DNA of 64,000 nt, from contig OZ231127.1 of the NCBI GenBank assembly GCA_965153355.1, forward strand, positions 91,946,001 through 92,010,000, written 5' to 3'. Shown here one piece after another: positions 1 through 10,290 of this stretch. Position 1 is the first letter of the stretch. Every line of letters starts with the position of its first letter. The position numbers were made by a program, and so were the translations under genes. The DNA comes from Flaccisagitta enflata. Lineage: Eukaryota; Chaetognatha; Sagittoidea; Aphragmophora. The notes below the pieces were generated by a model. That model was not told the DNA's origin. It did no database searches and worked only from the letters and a program-made list of their open reading frames with translations.

Positions 1-2
1 CT

Positions 3-1049
3 GAGATAAAAGTTTGGGTCATTTTGTACACCTGTCTTCGCGTTCGCGCAGTTTATTTGGATTACGTTGAGTCAATCGATTCTGAGTCATTCATTAACTC
101 ACTACAAAGATTCCATTCTCTCTACCCTGCTGTGCGAGGTTTCGTATGCGACCAGGGGACAAATTTCGTAGGTGGAAATAACCTGCTCCTATCGATGGCA
201 CAAGAGTGGAAAGACAAGGTTGAAACTTGGTCGGTGGACCAACTCGTCAAGTTTGAGTTCATTCCAGCCCACTCCCCTCATCGTGGTGGCATTTGGGAGC
301 GATTGATCAAGTCACTCAAGAGGATTCTACAGTCACTCACTAACGGTACAGTGTACAGTGATCAGTTCCGTACGTTATTGGCAGTTGCTGCAGGAATCAT
401 GAATCGTCGTCCATTGACACGCTGTTCAGATGACCCGAGTGATTTGATGCCATTGACACCAATGTCGTTCTTATGTCCTGGGACAATTGTCCTTCCTAAT
501 TCTGTCCTTCCTCCCACTCCTCTTACCGGTTCCGAATTACGGAGATCCAAGGACACAATCCGACCATATTGCGATGCTCTATGGAAACGGTTTCGGACGT
601 AGTACATTGCTGCGCTGCAGCAACGCTCAAAGTGGTTACCACGCCAACGCGGCTTCGCAGTTGGTGACGTGGTTCTTCTCGTCGACGAGGCTGCGCCACG
701 CGAAGTGTGGCCTTTAGGAGTCGTCACCGAGTGTCCCTCTGGCTCAGATGGATTATCTCGGAGGGTTGCTGTCAAGACGGCGACTCAAAAGGAAGTGGTG
801 AAAGACATCAGGAAGGTGGTGCTTCTAGAAAGGGAAGGTGAAAGTGGAAGCTCGATAGAAGAGGTGGTGGAAGTTCCACTGGCGGGGGCACTAGAAGAAA
901 AGGATTCCCCTTGCCCTCAATCGAACAATTTCCCTCAACCGAACAATTCTCCTCAAGTAAACAATTTCCCTCAAGCGAACAATTCCTCTCATCAGCAAGC
1001 TAGAAGACAATCAGCGCCATCTGATCGTGTTCTTCGTCCTCGTCGCTAA
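3..1049 (+). pseudogene. BEL/Pao-type retrotransposon pol, 3' part (integrase core plus C-terminal region), interrupted
   Basis: The frame is open from the window edge. Counting from the TTG at base 24, it has the layout of a BEL/Pao integrase core: the second catalytic Asp is in CDQGTNF (about residue 43) and the catalytic Glu is in HRGGIWERL (about residue 92). The first Asp would lie before the window. A TAG at 600-602 interrupts the frame, after which the same frame continues to TAA at 1047-1049 through a segment (GDVVLLVDEAAPREVWPLG) like the C-terminal domain (DUF5641) found after BEL/Pao integrases. The tail holds degenerate PQxNN repeats. Integrase would insert the reverse-transcribed element into host DNA. 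Because only one nonsense codon is seen, the copy looks fairly young but inactive; read-through or a sequencing error cannot be excluded. The family call is from motif memory. Confidence 0.85.
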
Positions 1050-1355
1050 ATGGATTCGTTCGTCGTTATTCATTTGTCATTGTACAGTGTCATTGTTTGC
1101 TGTCTGCTCTCATGACTACATGTGTCCTTATGATTCATTTCATTTACGTGATTCATTTCATTTTCACGTGATTTATTTCATTTTATCACGATTCGCGCAT
1201 TTAGTTCACGCTTGGGTTTGACTCAATTCTGATTTTATCCTTACTCTCATTTAGTATAGTAGCTCTCATTTTAACGTTACAATGGTCATTTTAGTCGCGT
1301 TTGGACCGTGATTTCGCTCCGGTTCCATTTATCATTGTCCTTTTTTAGACGGGGG
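1050..1355 (+). other. 3' untranslated region and polypurine tract of the BEL/Pao element
   Basis: About 300 bases without a convincing frame separate the pol stop from the LTR. The last bases before the LTR (about 1347-1355, AGACGGGGG) are purine-rich and sit where the plus-strand primer of an LTR element is expected. The stretch has several GATTCATTTCATTT-like short repeats (about 1130-1180). Confidence 0.6.
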
Positions 1356-1770
1356 TGTGATATTTGATCTGTGTGGTGCGTGCCTGGTGATCTGTGTTTC
1401 ATTAAAAAAGGACCTGCTTTCTCTCCTTACCTCACGCGTTGAGCGTGCCGTGTGTCTGTGACGTCATCGTTGTTTCTGATATAAATACCTGAGCGAGCCT
1501 TTGCAAGTCGAGAGTTGCGTTTGGGAGCGCTAAGTGTAAGTGTTTGATGTTGCTGATTGATATTTAACGTTGCCTATTGATACTTGACCGTTGCTAATTG
1601 ATATTAGACAATTTTATCTCTTTCTCCATGTACTAAAGAGTGTTCATTTGTCAAACTCAGGTTCTGACGGACGTTATAATGTGGCTTTGTACAATAGAAG
1701 CTTTTATCATTTGATTCCGAGTTGGTTTTATTCGCGTGCTCTCCAAGTCAGTCCAAAGAAAGATATCACA
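1356..1770 (+). repeat. 3' LTR of the BEL/Pao element (415 bp)
   Basis: The segment starts TGTGATAT and ends ATATCACA, an 8-bp perfect inverted repeat with canonical TG...CA ends, directly after a purine tract. It holds promoter-like signals. The partner 5' LTR and the target duplication lie outside the window, so the boundaries rest on the terminal repeat and the purine tract only. Confidence 0.8.
1459..1487 (+). promoter_or_regulatory. LTR promoter: CRE-like palindrome and TATA box
   Basis: TGACGTCA (1459-1466), a perfect CREB/ATF-type palindrome, is followed 14 bp later by TATAAATA (1480-1487). The arrangement inside an LTR is what a Pol II promoter would show; transcription would begin about 1510. 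Promoter use is inferred, not shown. Confidence 0.55.
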
Positions 1771-2640
1771 ACCTAGTTGTTGTTATAGTTGTAAACTGAA
1801 AAAATGAAAGTAGGGCTTGTGACCCTACATTGACTAGTTACTACGCGCATCACTCCGAGTGTGTTCCATTGGCGATACTAACTTTATATGACCCCCATGT
1901 TCAGCAAGGCAGTTACAAAAAGTTCAAGTTAGGGTGACCCACCCCCCCTAGTCCTCAGCTACACAGAAAATATCAAGTTAGGGTGACCATACTCTTCTAC
2001 ACACCATGTACTCTTCAATCATGGTAACATGATTTTTATTGTGTCTTTTTTATATAATTTTCTTTGACCATTTTTGGAAAACATTTTTTCATAGGAACTA
2101 TTTTTTCCATATTGTAAAGATCTTTCATAATGAATATGTCTTCACAATGAATATATCAATTAAGATAAAAGCTTGAAAATGATAGAAAATAGTTGGAAAT
2201 GATAACTATTAAGATGAATGATTGAAAATGGTTGAAAAAAATTTAAATGAAATGGTTTTAATCATGAAAATGTTTTCTGTGATAAAAAAATTGTCATGAT
2301 AAACTTTTTTATTACAATAAGTGAAATTTAGAAGTTTTGTAATTGTTTTCAAGATCAAAATCTTTCTATACAAACAAATGTTTTTCTGGATGAAATTTTT
2401 TTTTCTTAATGAATATGGATTTTATGAGAGAAATGCTTTTAGGATGACACATTATTGTAATGATGAAAATCTTTTGCTTGCATATGGGGAATTATGAGGT
2501 GATTTCCATTCAATGATTTCACACTGCTAATAATGGCATGATCTCACAAATGACCTCCTCCTTCTCCTCCAAACTCCTCCAAACTCCACCTCCCTCCTCC
2601 AAATGATGGGTGATTTCATACTACAATACTACCAATGCAT
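1771..2640. other. AT-rich intergenic DNA, no gene seen
   Basis: This sequence is A/T-rich with many short GATGAAAATG and TTGAAAATG variants. AAGTTAGGGTGACC occurs twice (about 1925 and 1976), a short duplication of unknown meaning. No coding frame or transposon terminus was recognised. Confidence 0.5.
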
Positions 2641-2673
2641 TCATAGGCATGCATTCATTATGCCTCTTAAGTA

Positions 2674-3429
2674 GTGGGCTCATACTCGCGGAGACGCGGA
2701 AGGACCCCTTCACCCTATATGCCTCCTCCTCTTTCTCCTCCTCCTCCTCTTTCTCCTCCTCCTCCTCCTCCGCAACAACAACAGCGGCAAAAACCTCACA
2801 TCGGCCACGTGTCTCTTCCCTACTATGCAGGTGTCTCTGAGGACATTGCCCGCCACATGAAAAGCAAAGGCATTTCCACCTCTTTCACCACTTGTGGTTC
2901 TATGAGAGAGATCCTTGTCAAGCCCAAAGACCAACTTGAAAAGGAACAAGACGTCGGTGTTTTGTACTGGATTGGGTGCGCTGGCTTCAACTCCGTCCCC
3001 GGCCCAGACTTCTACATCGGCGAAACCGAAAGAACAGCAGCAGCCCGCTTCCAAGAGCATACTTCCACTGCCATCAATGCTCTTGGCAAGTACAAGTCGG
3101 CAATGCTGCAGCATGCTCGCGAACACGGCCATTACTTTCGCAAAGAGGATATGACCATCCTAGCCTCAGAGCAAGATTGGGCCAAACGCGGCATTTACGA
3201 AGCCGCATTCATAAAGACTCTTTAACCAGCCATAAACATAGATCCAGGAAGGGACACTCTTTCTTCTCATTTTGACTCTATACTAAAAAAGGTCATTAAG
3301 GGTCCAGCAGCCCCTGCACCTCATAATCTTGACACCAAGGAGCCCATCAACACCGCTCCCCAAGGTCAAGGCCGACCACGGAAACAACATACCATCATTC
3401 AAAGTCAGCCTAATAGTCCAGGTTGCTGA
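2674..3429 (+). pseudogene. Penelope-like element C-terminus with GIY-YIG endonuclease, broken by a stop
   Basis: The first 40 residues are Pro/Gln-rich, coded by a CTC-rich repeat, so the true start is uncertain. From residue ~46 the frame has the linker typical of Penelope-like elements (LPYYAGVSEDIAR, then LVKPKDQ) followed by a GIY-YIG fold: VLY at 97-99, YIG at 114-116, an Arg at 125 in the catalytic position and a Glu at 176 (IYEAAFI) in the metal-binding position. TAA at 3223-3225 stops the frame, yet the same frame continues with element-like sequence (INIDPGRDTLSSHFDSIL) to TGA at 3427-3429, so the TAA looks like a disabling mutation. No reverse transcriptase is found upstream, so the copy is 5'-truncated. 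The nuclease would nick target DNA for integration. Confidence 0.75.
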
Positions 3430-4125
3430 AGAAAGGACTCGGCTTTTCAGGAACAAAGCTTGAAAATTTGCATACAAGTATTTAAAGTCATGTAGATTAT
3501 GATAACGATAGGTGTAGGTCAAAAAAATTTGAGCACCTATCTTAAAAATTCCTTTAAAATTTTCAAAATCATGCCATCGCCTAACCGCCAGAGTGAGCAC
3601 GCTGTTCCCATATAGCGATTTAATCAGACTTGAGTGTCTGCGGCACTGATCGGTGGAGAAATGTTCAGTAGTGTGTGGGGAACATCTCTCACTATTTCTT
3701 AAGTTTTTTTTAAAGCAAACTTTTTGTGAAATGCCCTCTATCATCAAGAACAAAAAAAGGGCAGATGGTGGTATCCATACAACGGAAAGTTTACCTTGTT
3801 TCAAGAATAAATTCTAAATGAATAGGCCAAAATACTTGGAGATGGTCTCGATTTGAAGATATTTGGTTAGATTTTAAGAAAAAATCCATCATGGGAGATA
3901 TCAGCCCCTTTTAGAGTCTGTAAGGGAGTCCCAACACAGGCCATGAAGTCTTTGCGCATCTAAATGTGGTCCAGTCTATTGGCCTGTCCTTTGGTTAGCC
4001 TGTCAGTTTGTCTGTCTGTCTGTCCATCTGTTGGTCAGTTTGCATTTTGATCTGTCAGTCATGTTTTGTTAATATCTCTGAAAACTTTCTCAATCAATAT
4101 TCCTTTCTCCTTAGTAATCATGTTT
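3430..4125. other. Intergenic, no gene seen
   Basis: Mixed A/T-rich sequence with a short TGTC run near 4008-4025. Reverse-strand open frames here have no recognisable domain. Possibly the untranslated tail of the Penelope-like remnant in its first part. Confidence 0.4.
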
Positions 4126-4126
4126 T

Positions 4127-4280
4127 ATACATTCATTCATTCATTCATTCGTCCATTTATTCATTCATTTTTTCATTCATGCACTCATTCTTTCATTTAT
4201 CTATTCATTCATTCATTTATTCTTTCATTCATTCATTCATTCATTCATTCATTCATTCATTCATCCATTCATTCACTCAT
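4127..4280 (+). repeat. (CATT)n microsatellite
   Basis: A tetranucleotide ATTC/CATT array with a few substitutions; translated it gives HSFIHSFI peptides, which are not a protein. Confidence 0.95.
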
Positions 4281-4744
4281 TCCGCAGGTTGTACATTTCA
4301 ATCAATCCAGCTTTCAAGCATAGGTTAAGTATGTCTCTAAGACTCTTGTTGCTATGGAGTTCACAGATAATTAGATGCGTTTTAGTGAATTGAAATAAGA
4401 CAGTTAGAAATCGGCAATATGACAGCCAGTTAAGTCCTTCACGGTGGTGCGCAATGGTCCCTCAAGATAAAAGATCGAGAATGAATTACGCCGAAATTTT
4501 GTTACTTGCATTTCTTTCCATTGCTGTCTTGACTGGAGGTAATTGTACGAGAGCCACTTAAATTTATGCGCATCGACGTCATAAATCATGTCTTATATGC
4601 AAGGTCAAGCCGTCTACAAATTTACTCATAACACTTTTCTAACTTCTTGTTTATATCACCGCGATGAAATCTTATTGTTTTGATAACAGATTCGTTTAAC
4701 AAATACGAGTCTCCAGAGGCAAAGGGTTTTGAACCAAAGGCCAG

Positions 4745-5290
4745 TTTTTGGGCAGCAGCCCCAAAGGGGACAAAGTCCTGTAGAACACAGGGGGACTTTT
4801 GATTGTCCATCCGTCCGTTCGTCCATTTGTTTGTCGTTCCCCCTAGTCCCTCTCAGGCCTGAAATCTGCCCTCTCAGGCCTGAAATCTGCCCTCTCAGAC
4901 TTGAAATCTGCTCTCTCAGGCCTGAAATCGACCCTCTCTGGCCCCAAATCCGGCCTCTCAGACTTGAAATCTGCCCTCTCAGGCCTGAAATCGACCCTCT
5001 CAGGCCCCAAATCCAGTCTCTCAGGCCTAGAATCCGGCATCTCATGCCTCAAATCAGGCCTCTTATGCCTCATATCCGGCGTATCAGGCCAAAATCCAGC
5101 CTCTCAGGCCCCAAATCCGGCCTCTCAGGCCTCAAATCTGGCCTATTGGATCTCAAATCCAGCCTGTAAGGCCTCAAACCTAGCCTCTTCAGCCCCAAAT
5201 TAGCCCTCTCAGACCTCAAATTAGGCCTCTCATGCTTCAAAGTAGCGCTCTCAGGCTTCAAATCAGACCTGATGGCAATTTAAACCTTGG
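4745..5290 (+). mobile_element. Module repeat copy 1: left module plus ~20-bp GGCCTNAAATC minisatellite
   Basis: Begins TTTTTGGGCAGCAGCCCCAA, then the 'type I' inverted-repeat half (CCTGTAGAACACAGGGGG), a short GTCCATCCGTCC tract, then about twenty units of CTCTCAGGCCTGAAATCTGC type (period about 20-21) from 4850 to 5270. The mate of the type I half is absent, so this copy is truncated on the right. Open frames on both strands are products of the repeat. Confidence 0.8.
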
Positions 5291-5635
5291 GAAAGCCTTC
5301 AGACTCTTGAAGGCCTTCAATCAGCCCACTATTGCGTGTTCCATTTCATGCGCGTCAAAAGTAGTTGACAGAAAGTTGGTTTTGATCCTCCAACTGATTG
5401 GACAGATCTAAGCGAATCCGGGACCTAATCATCATTGTCGTGAGAAAACATGTGCAGGTTCAAAATTGTATTGTTTGTACGAATGTATGTGACTAAGACT
5501 GTCTGCGTTTGGGGGTTATGTTTAGTGTATGCATATGAAAAGTGGAGTATAGAAATATATCAATTTCAATGAGGGAACCGGTGAGCAAAAATTCCACGCT
5601 GGCAGTTGGTCCAATTTTGAAATCGTATTTAAGAC
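5291..5635. other. Intergenic, no gene seen
   Basis: Unique-looking sequence between a minisatellite and a TGTC/TC microsatellite; no recognisable coding or element signal. Confidence 0.4.
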
Positions 5636-5636
<1 letters not shown>

Positions 5637-5672
<36 letters not shown>

Positions 5673-5737
5673 GTCTGTCTGTCAGTCCCCTTTTGATTCT
5701 CATGCTTTTGCAGTATTTGCCAAAAGACATTCAATCT

Positions 5738-5801
<64 letters not shown>

Positions 5802-5920
5802 TTGAGCGGGGAAGGCGTCGGCAGTGGCTTGAATGGAATCATTGGCGTCATTGGCGCCATCATGAACATCATCTTACGGCGTGGAAAGCAACTGCAACAC
5901 AATAACAACAACAACAACGA

Positions 5921-6015
<95 letters not shown>

Positions 6016-6260
6016 GGAGGTGAAACTGACGTCAACGGCGTCCTGGTGATCAACTCGAGCCGCGAACGGAAACTTAACGATGGCGCAGCACTACCTGGCA
6101 GTCAAAAGTCTCCAACGCCGACGTCGTCGGTAAACGTCATTGCAGGAAGAGACATTGGAAGACCAAAGACGTGCAAATGGGACGTCGTCAACATCACCGG
6201 GAAGCTCATTAGCAGGAAAACTCGGCACATATCCGTTTGCTCTCTTCTTGCTCTGTCAAC

Positions 6261-6345
<85 letters not shown>
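5637..6345. repeat. Cluster of (TGTC)n, (TC)n, (AAC)n and (CT)n arrays with a coding-like island
   Basis: Arrays: TGTC 5638-5688, TC 5742-5797, AAC 5898-6015, CT 6270-6343. Between them, 5798-5897 and 6016-6240 are GC-richer and read open: GVGSGLNGIIGVIGAIMN before the AAC run, and a different frame after it. The AAC run ends AACAGGAG followed by GTGAAA, which could be a splice donor at 6018/6019. A host exon with a poly-Asn tract is possible but unproven; the frame on each side differs. Confidence 0.6.
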
Positions 6346-6346
<1 letters not shown>

Positions 6347-6629
6347 GTGACAGCATGTCCGTGCCCATTTATGTCTGTCTGGCTGACTGTCTGCCTGTCT
6401 GGCTTCCCCCCCCCTACCATACACACTAGCCTCGGCGATAAAGACATGGACGAAGTCTAGGAAAACCGAAAAGGACAAGAAACAAACGATCAAAGACCAA
6501 AGACAGCGAAAGATATACGGCATAACAATAGAATGAACACCATGAATCCCTTAGACATGAAATTGTCTCGTGGATTGATTACATATCATCATCATCATCT
6601 CTCTCTCTCTCTCTCTCTGTTATTGTTGT

Positions 6630-6638
6630 TATTGTTTT

Positions 6639-6674
<36 letters not shown>

Positions 6675-6679
6675 GCTGA

Positions 6680-6712
<33 letters not shown>
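6630..6712 (+). repeat. (TTG)n microsatellite
   Basis: Trinucleotide array with one GCTGATG interruption, preceded by a short TC run (6600-6618). Confidence 0.95.
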
Positions 6713-6713
<1 letters not shown>

Positions 6714-6734
6714 AATATTTATGCATTTCAACCG

Positions 6735-7308
6735 CCCTCTTGGGAGTGAGCGAAGTGAGTGATAGAGCCCCTGAACCTAGCAAGCAAGTGAAGCAAGCAT
6801 AGCAAATTGGATCACCGCCACCCTGATCAACATTAAGTGATAGAATCGCTTATGGGCATTGATGCCACAAAAATGGAAGTCTTCCTCTGTTGTTGAAAAT
6901 TCATAAAAAATATTTTTTGCATCTTTTTGGTCCCAAGTGAATCTTTATGTTGACTCATTTTTTTTTATCAAACATGAGGCTAAAGTAACGGCATTTTTGC
7001 GCCATTTTCATGGAAGTCCAAAAACTGCCTTTTTGAGATCATCCTGTACTCTGACACTTATGTATTATCCCCTACATGTGTGTCCAATCTTAGAACTAAA
7101 TCAAAGATTGTGAAATGATTCATCCTTGCTCATTCTCTTACAAAAAACAACAGTCATAAGCCATAAATGATTCTATTACCTAAAACCATATAAACGTGGA
7201 AGGGTGCCGCGGAGCGAGTGAGTGGAGTGAGCGATGCGAGCAACCGATCGAAGCGAGTGACAAAGTGGCCAGTTAAAACGCGGTTATCATTGACTCAGAA
7301 ACGCGCCC
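6735..7308 (+). mobile_element. GAGTGAGC-rich MITE-like element, left-truncated
   Basis: The left side enters a known element body (GGGAGTGAGCGAAGTGAGTG) right after the TTG array. The right end reads TGACTCAGAAACGCGCCC, the same terminus as the copy at 47676 in reverse. Runs of GAGCGAGTGAGTGGAGTGAGC type form the interior ends. Non-coding. Related copies are at 16038, 41100 and 47676. Confidence 0.65.
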
Positions 7309-7524
7309 AAATAGTTTTTAGTTGTGGACACGCTACTCTATATGAGGCTTTGTCTGTCCGTCGGTCTGTCGCGTCGGTCCGTTGGTCCATTGATCCATTG
7401 GTCCATGGTGATCGAGTCAAAAAGTACAAAAACGAGCTTTTAGTCAATGTTTGTGTGTGGGGTTGGGGGTTTGGGTGTTGCGAGTTAGACGCCCCTGCAA
7501 CGCCCGGAAGCAAAAATATTGTAA

Positions 7525-7527
<3 letters not shown>

Positions 7528-7584
<57 letters not shown>

Positions 7585-7602
7585 GTGTGTGTAAGTGTGT
7601 GT

Positions 7603-7674
<72 letters not shown>
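7528..7674 (+). repeat. (GT)n microsatellite
   Basis: Dinucleotide array interrupted by three GTAAGTGTGT units near 7580-7610. Upstream (7340-7410) is a GTCC/GGTC-rich tract resembling the short dispersed repeat family. Confidence 0.95.
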
Positions 7675-7679
<5 letters not shown>

Positions 7680-8010
7680 TGAGGCTCAAAAAACTTAGGC
7701 TCCACCAATTTCTGGCTTCTTTAGTCCATTGTAAAACAAAAAATGAAGGGCAAAAATAGAAAAATGCACAAAAAATACTTGTATGTTATAACACAATGAC
7801 ACCCCCTCCCACACACACCGTCGTGTCGGTTGGTACACACTGTCCCTGTTAGCCCTATAAAGTCAGGCATCAATGTCCCCTCATCAGACCATGTTTCCAG
7901 TGTTTTATGATGTGTTGGGACTTGAAATAGCATGCTGGCAAATTTTTTCTCACGCGGAGATTTTTTTAATCAGGAAAAAAGTCAGTCTTTGACTTTTTGA
8001 TATATTCAAG

Positions 8011-8090
8011 AGAAACAGGGCTTTCATTTTTCAATGAGGAAGTTGGAGAACTCATCGGCCTGATTGCACCCTCGAACGAAATTAATAGGG
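8011..8090 (+). other. Exon-like segment with splice donor in the left arm
   Basis: AGAGAAACAGGGCTTTC onward reads RETGLSFFNEEVGELIGLIAP and on to INR, followed by AGG|GTAAGT, a near-perfect donor at about 8090. The inverted partner near 11350-11432 keeps the same frame and donor (NEEIGELIGLIAP) despite several base changes. This may be a captured or native exon end of a transposon or host gene; the family is not recognised. Confidence 0.35.
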
Positions 8091-8639
8091 TAAGTAAATT
8101 TGATAATTCTCTTTCATTTGGCACTAGGCAGAATGCTTTACAGCAAATATTTTTCTCGTTATGAATTTTTGAAGATTTATTTACAAAAAATTCCAATTGA
8201 GTTTTTTTTTTATTTTCCATGATTTTGAAAAGGATCAATAAAGGAGTGTATTTGAGTTTGTTTGAGCATGCAAATACATGAAAACATGTTACGAGCATAG
8301 CTGCTCATCTATGAGGGTGTTTTGGAGCATTTTAGCTCATTTAGCTCACTCAGCTCAGTTTTTTTTCTTGATTTTAAGTGCAACAAATGAATAAATATTC
8401 TGAAACACATTTGAGTAAGCAGCTACAAGAAAGCATGACAGCAAGCAGACCAGCATTTTAGCTCATTTAGCTCATTTAGCTTAGTTTTTTTTCCAACTTT
8501 TAATAGGATGAATAAATGATTTTGAGTATTTTCGCTCATCTAGCTCATTTGGCTTAGTTCTATTTTTCTCTGATTTTCAGTGCAATTCATAAAATTGTTC
8601 TTAATTTGATCTAACAAATTAAAAAATGCAGGGACTGCA

Positions 8640-9095
8640 AATAGAAGCTACCCTCTCAAGCCTGAAATATGCCAATTCAGGCCTGAAATCTTCCCTCTCC
8701 GGCTTTGAATCTGCCCTCTCAGGCCTAGATTCTGCCCTCTCAGGCCTAGACTCTGCCCTCACAGGCCTTGGATCTGCCCTCCCAGGCATTGAATCTGCCT
8801 TTTCCGGCTCTAAAAATGCCTTCTCAGCCCTTGGATTTACCCTCTCAGACCTGAAATGTGCCCTTTCAGGCCTTGAATCTGCCCTCTCAGACCTTAAGAT
8901 CTTTCCTGTCATGCCTCAAATTTGCGCACTCAAATTCATGGCCTGAGAAGGCAGATTTCCCCCTGTTCTACAGGACTTTGTCCCCTTTGGGGCCCCTTTG
9001 TTGCCGCTGCTCTGCTTCCCCTCACTTCAATTCACAATAATGCAAAGCAGGGCAACGGGTATCGCTGACCACATATTGCCCTTGGGTGACCTGTT
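8640..9095 (+). mobile_element. Module repeat copy 2: minisatellite plus right module
   Basis: About 14 units of CTCTCAGGCCTNGAATCTGC (8650-8910), then the type I half in reverse (CCCCCTGTTCTACAGGACTT), then CCCCTTTGGGGCC and a CAGGGCAACGGGTATCGCTG tail near 9050. Left module missing. It lies inside the long-inverted-repeat element. Confidence 0.75.
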
Positions 9096-9099
9096 AGAC

Positions 9100-9560
9100 C
9101 AGATCCTTGATCAGACCTCTCACACCTTAAATTAAGCCTCTCCAGCCCCAAATTATGCTTTACAGACTAAATCTGACCAGTTGGATCCAAAATCAGGTCC
9201 TTTAGCCCCATAACCAGTTTCAAGGCCCAAATAATTCCTCTCTTACCTCAAATGCTTCCTCTAAGATCTCCAGTCAGATATCTCTTCCCTTGGAAATCAT
9301 TCGTCATTGGCCCCTCTCACTTTTTCACCCCCATAAAGACTAAGCAGCATTAGGCCTCAAGTAGACCTTTCAAGCTTCAAATCAGCTCTCTCAAGCCTCA
9401 AACTGGCCCTCTCAAGCCTCACATCAGCCTTCACAGACCTTGAATCAGCCTCCTTAGGCATCAAATCCAGCCCTTTGGGCCTCAAATCAACCCTCACAGG
9501 CTTCAAATCAGCCTATAAACAGGCTCTACAAATAGCCTTAATCCATCAGGCTCTTTAGGT
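9100..9560 (+). repeat. Degenerate ~20-bp TCAAATCAGCC minisatellite
   Basis: Diverged units of the same GGCCTCAAATCAG motif (for example 9340-9520) without flanking modules. No coding potential. Confidence 0.75.
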
Positions 9561-9739
9561 CCTCAAGCAGCCATCTACAGCATTTCTAATTAGGGATCCT
9601 AGAAGCTTGATATGCAGCCTGAAAGTCAGATTTATGATACACGGGGTCTGTTTTGGGGCTTGGAAAGCCTCAGCTGGGTTCTTTTACGTGTGGAAAGCCA
9701 GATTTCAGGTTTTAGCACCCTGATTAAGCTTGATTGTGG

Positions 9740-10290
9740 GTCAGAGGGGCAGCGGTCCTGAAGGGGATAAAGTCTTGTAGAACACAAAGGGACTTACATT
9801 CATTCATCCGTTGGTCGTTTATTGTTCCTCCCACCCTGATCAGGCCTCCTGGCCTGAAATTGGGCCTTTCAGGTCTGAAATCAGGGCTCTCAGGCCTGAA
9901 ATCAGGTCTTTCAAACTTCAAATTGGGCCTCTCAGGCCTCTCAGACTTCAAACCAGACCCCCTAGGCCCCAAACCAGGCCTCTCAGGCCTAAAATCAGGC
10001 ATCTTGGGCCTGAAACCAGGCCTCTCAGACCTCAAATCAGGCCTCTCAGGCCTTGAATCAGGCCTCTCAGGTTTCAAACCAGACCCCCCAGGCCTCAAAC
10101 CAGACCTCTCAGGCTTCAAACCAGGCCTCACAATCCCTGAATGCCTAAAATTAGTTCTCTCAGTCCTTGAATCAACCATTTAAGCCTCAAATTAGTCCTT
10201 TCAGATTTTGAGGCAGTCCTTTGAAGCCTTTCAGGCAGGACAAATGAAAGTCCCTCTGTGTTTTACAGGACTTTGTCCCCTTTAGAACAA
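9740..10290 (+). mobile_element. Module repeat copy 3: complete type I module pair
   Basis: Left: GGGGCAGCGGTCCTGAAGGG, then CTTGTAGAACACAAAGGGAC. Right: AGTCCCTCTGTGTTTTACAG, then GACTTTGTCCCCTTTAGAAC, the inverted partner. Between them are about 17 units of CTCAGGCCTGAAATCAGGC (9840-10190). The best preserved pair near the left end of the window. Confidence 0.8.

Noticed and set aside
4729-5261. Frames with SGLKSGLS or RPERADF repeats as a repeat protein
   Set aside because: They follow the ~21-bp minisatellite on both strands and match its period.
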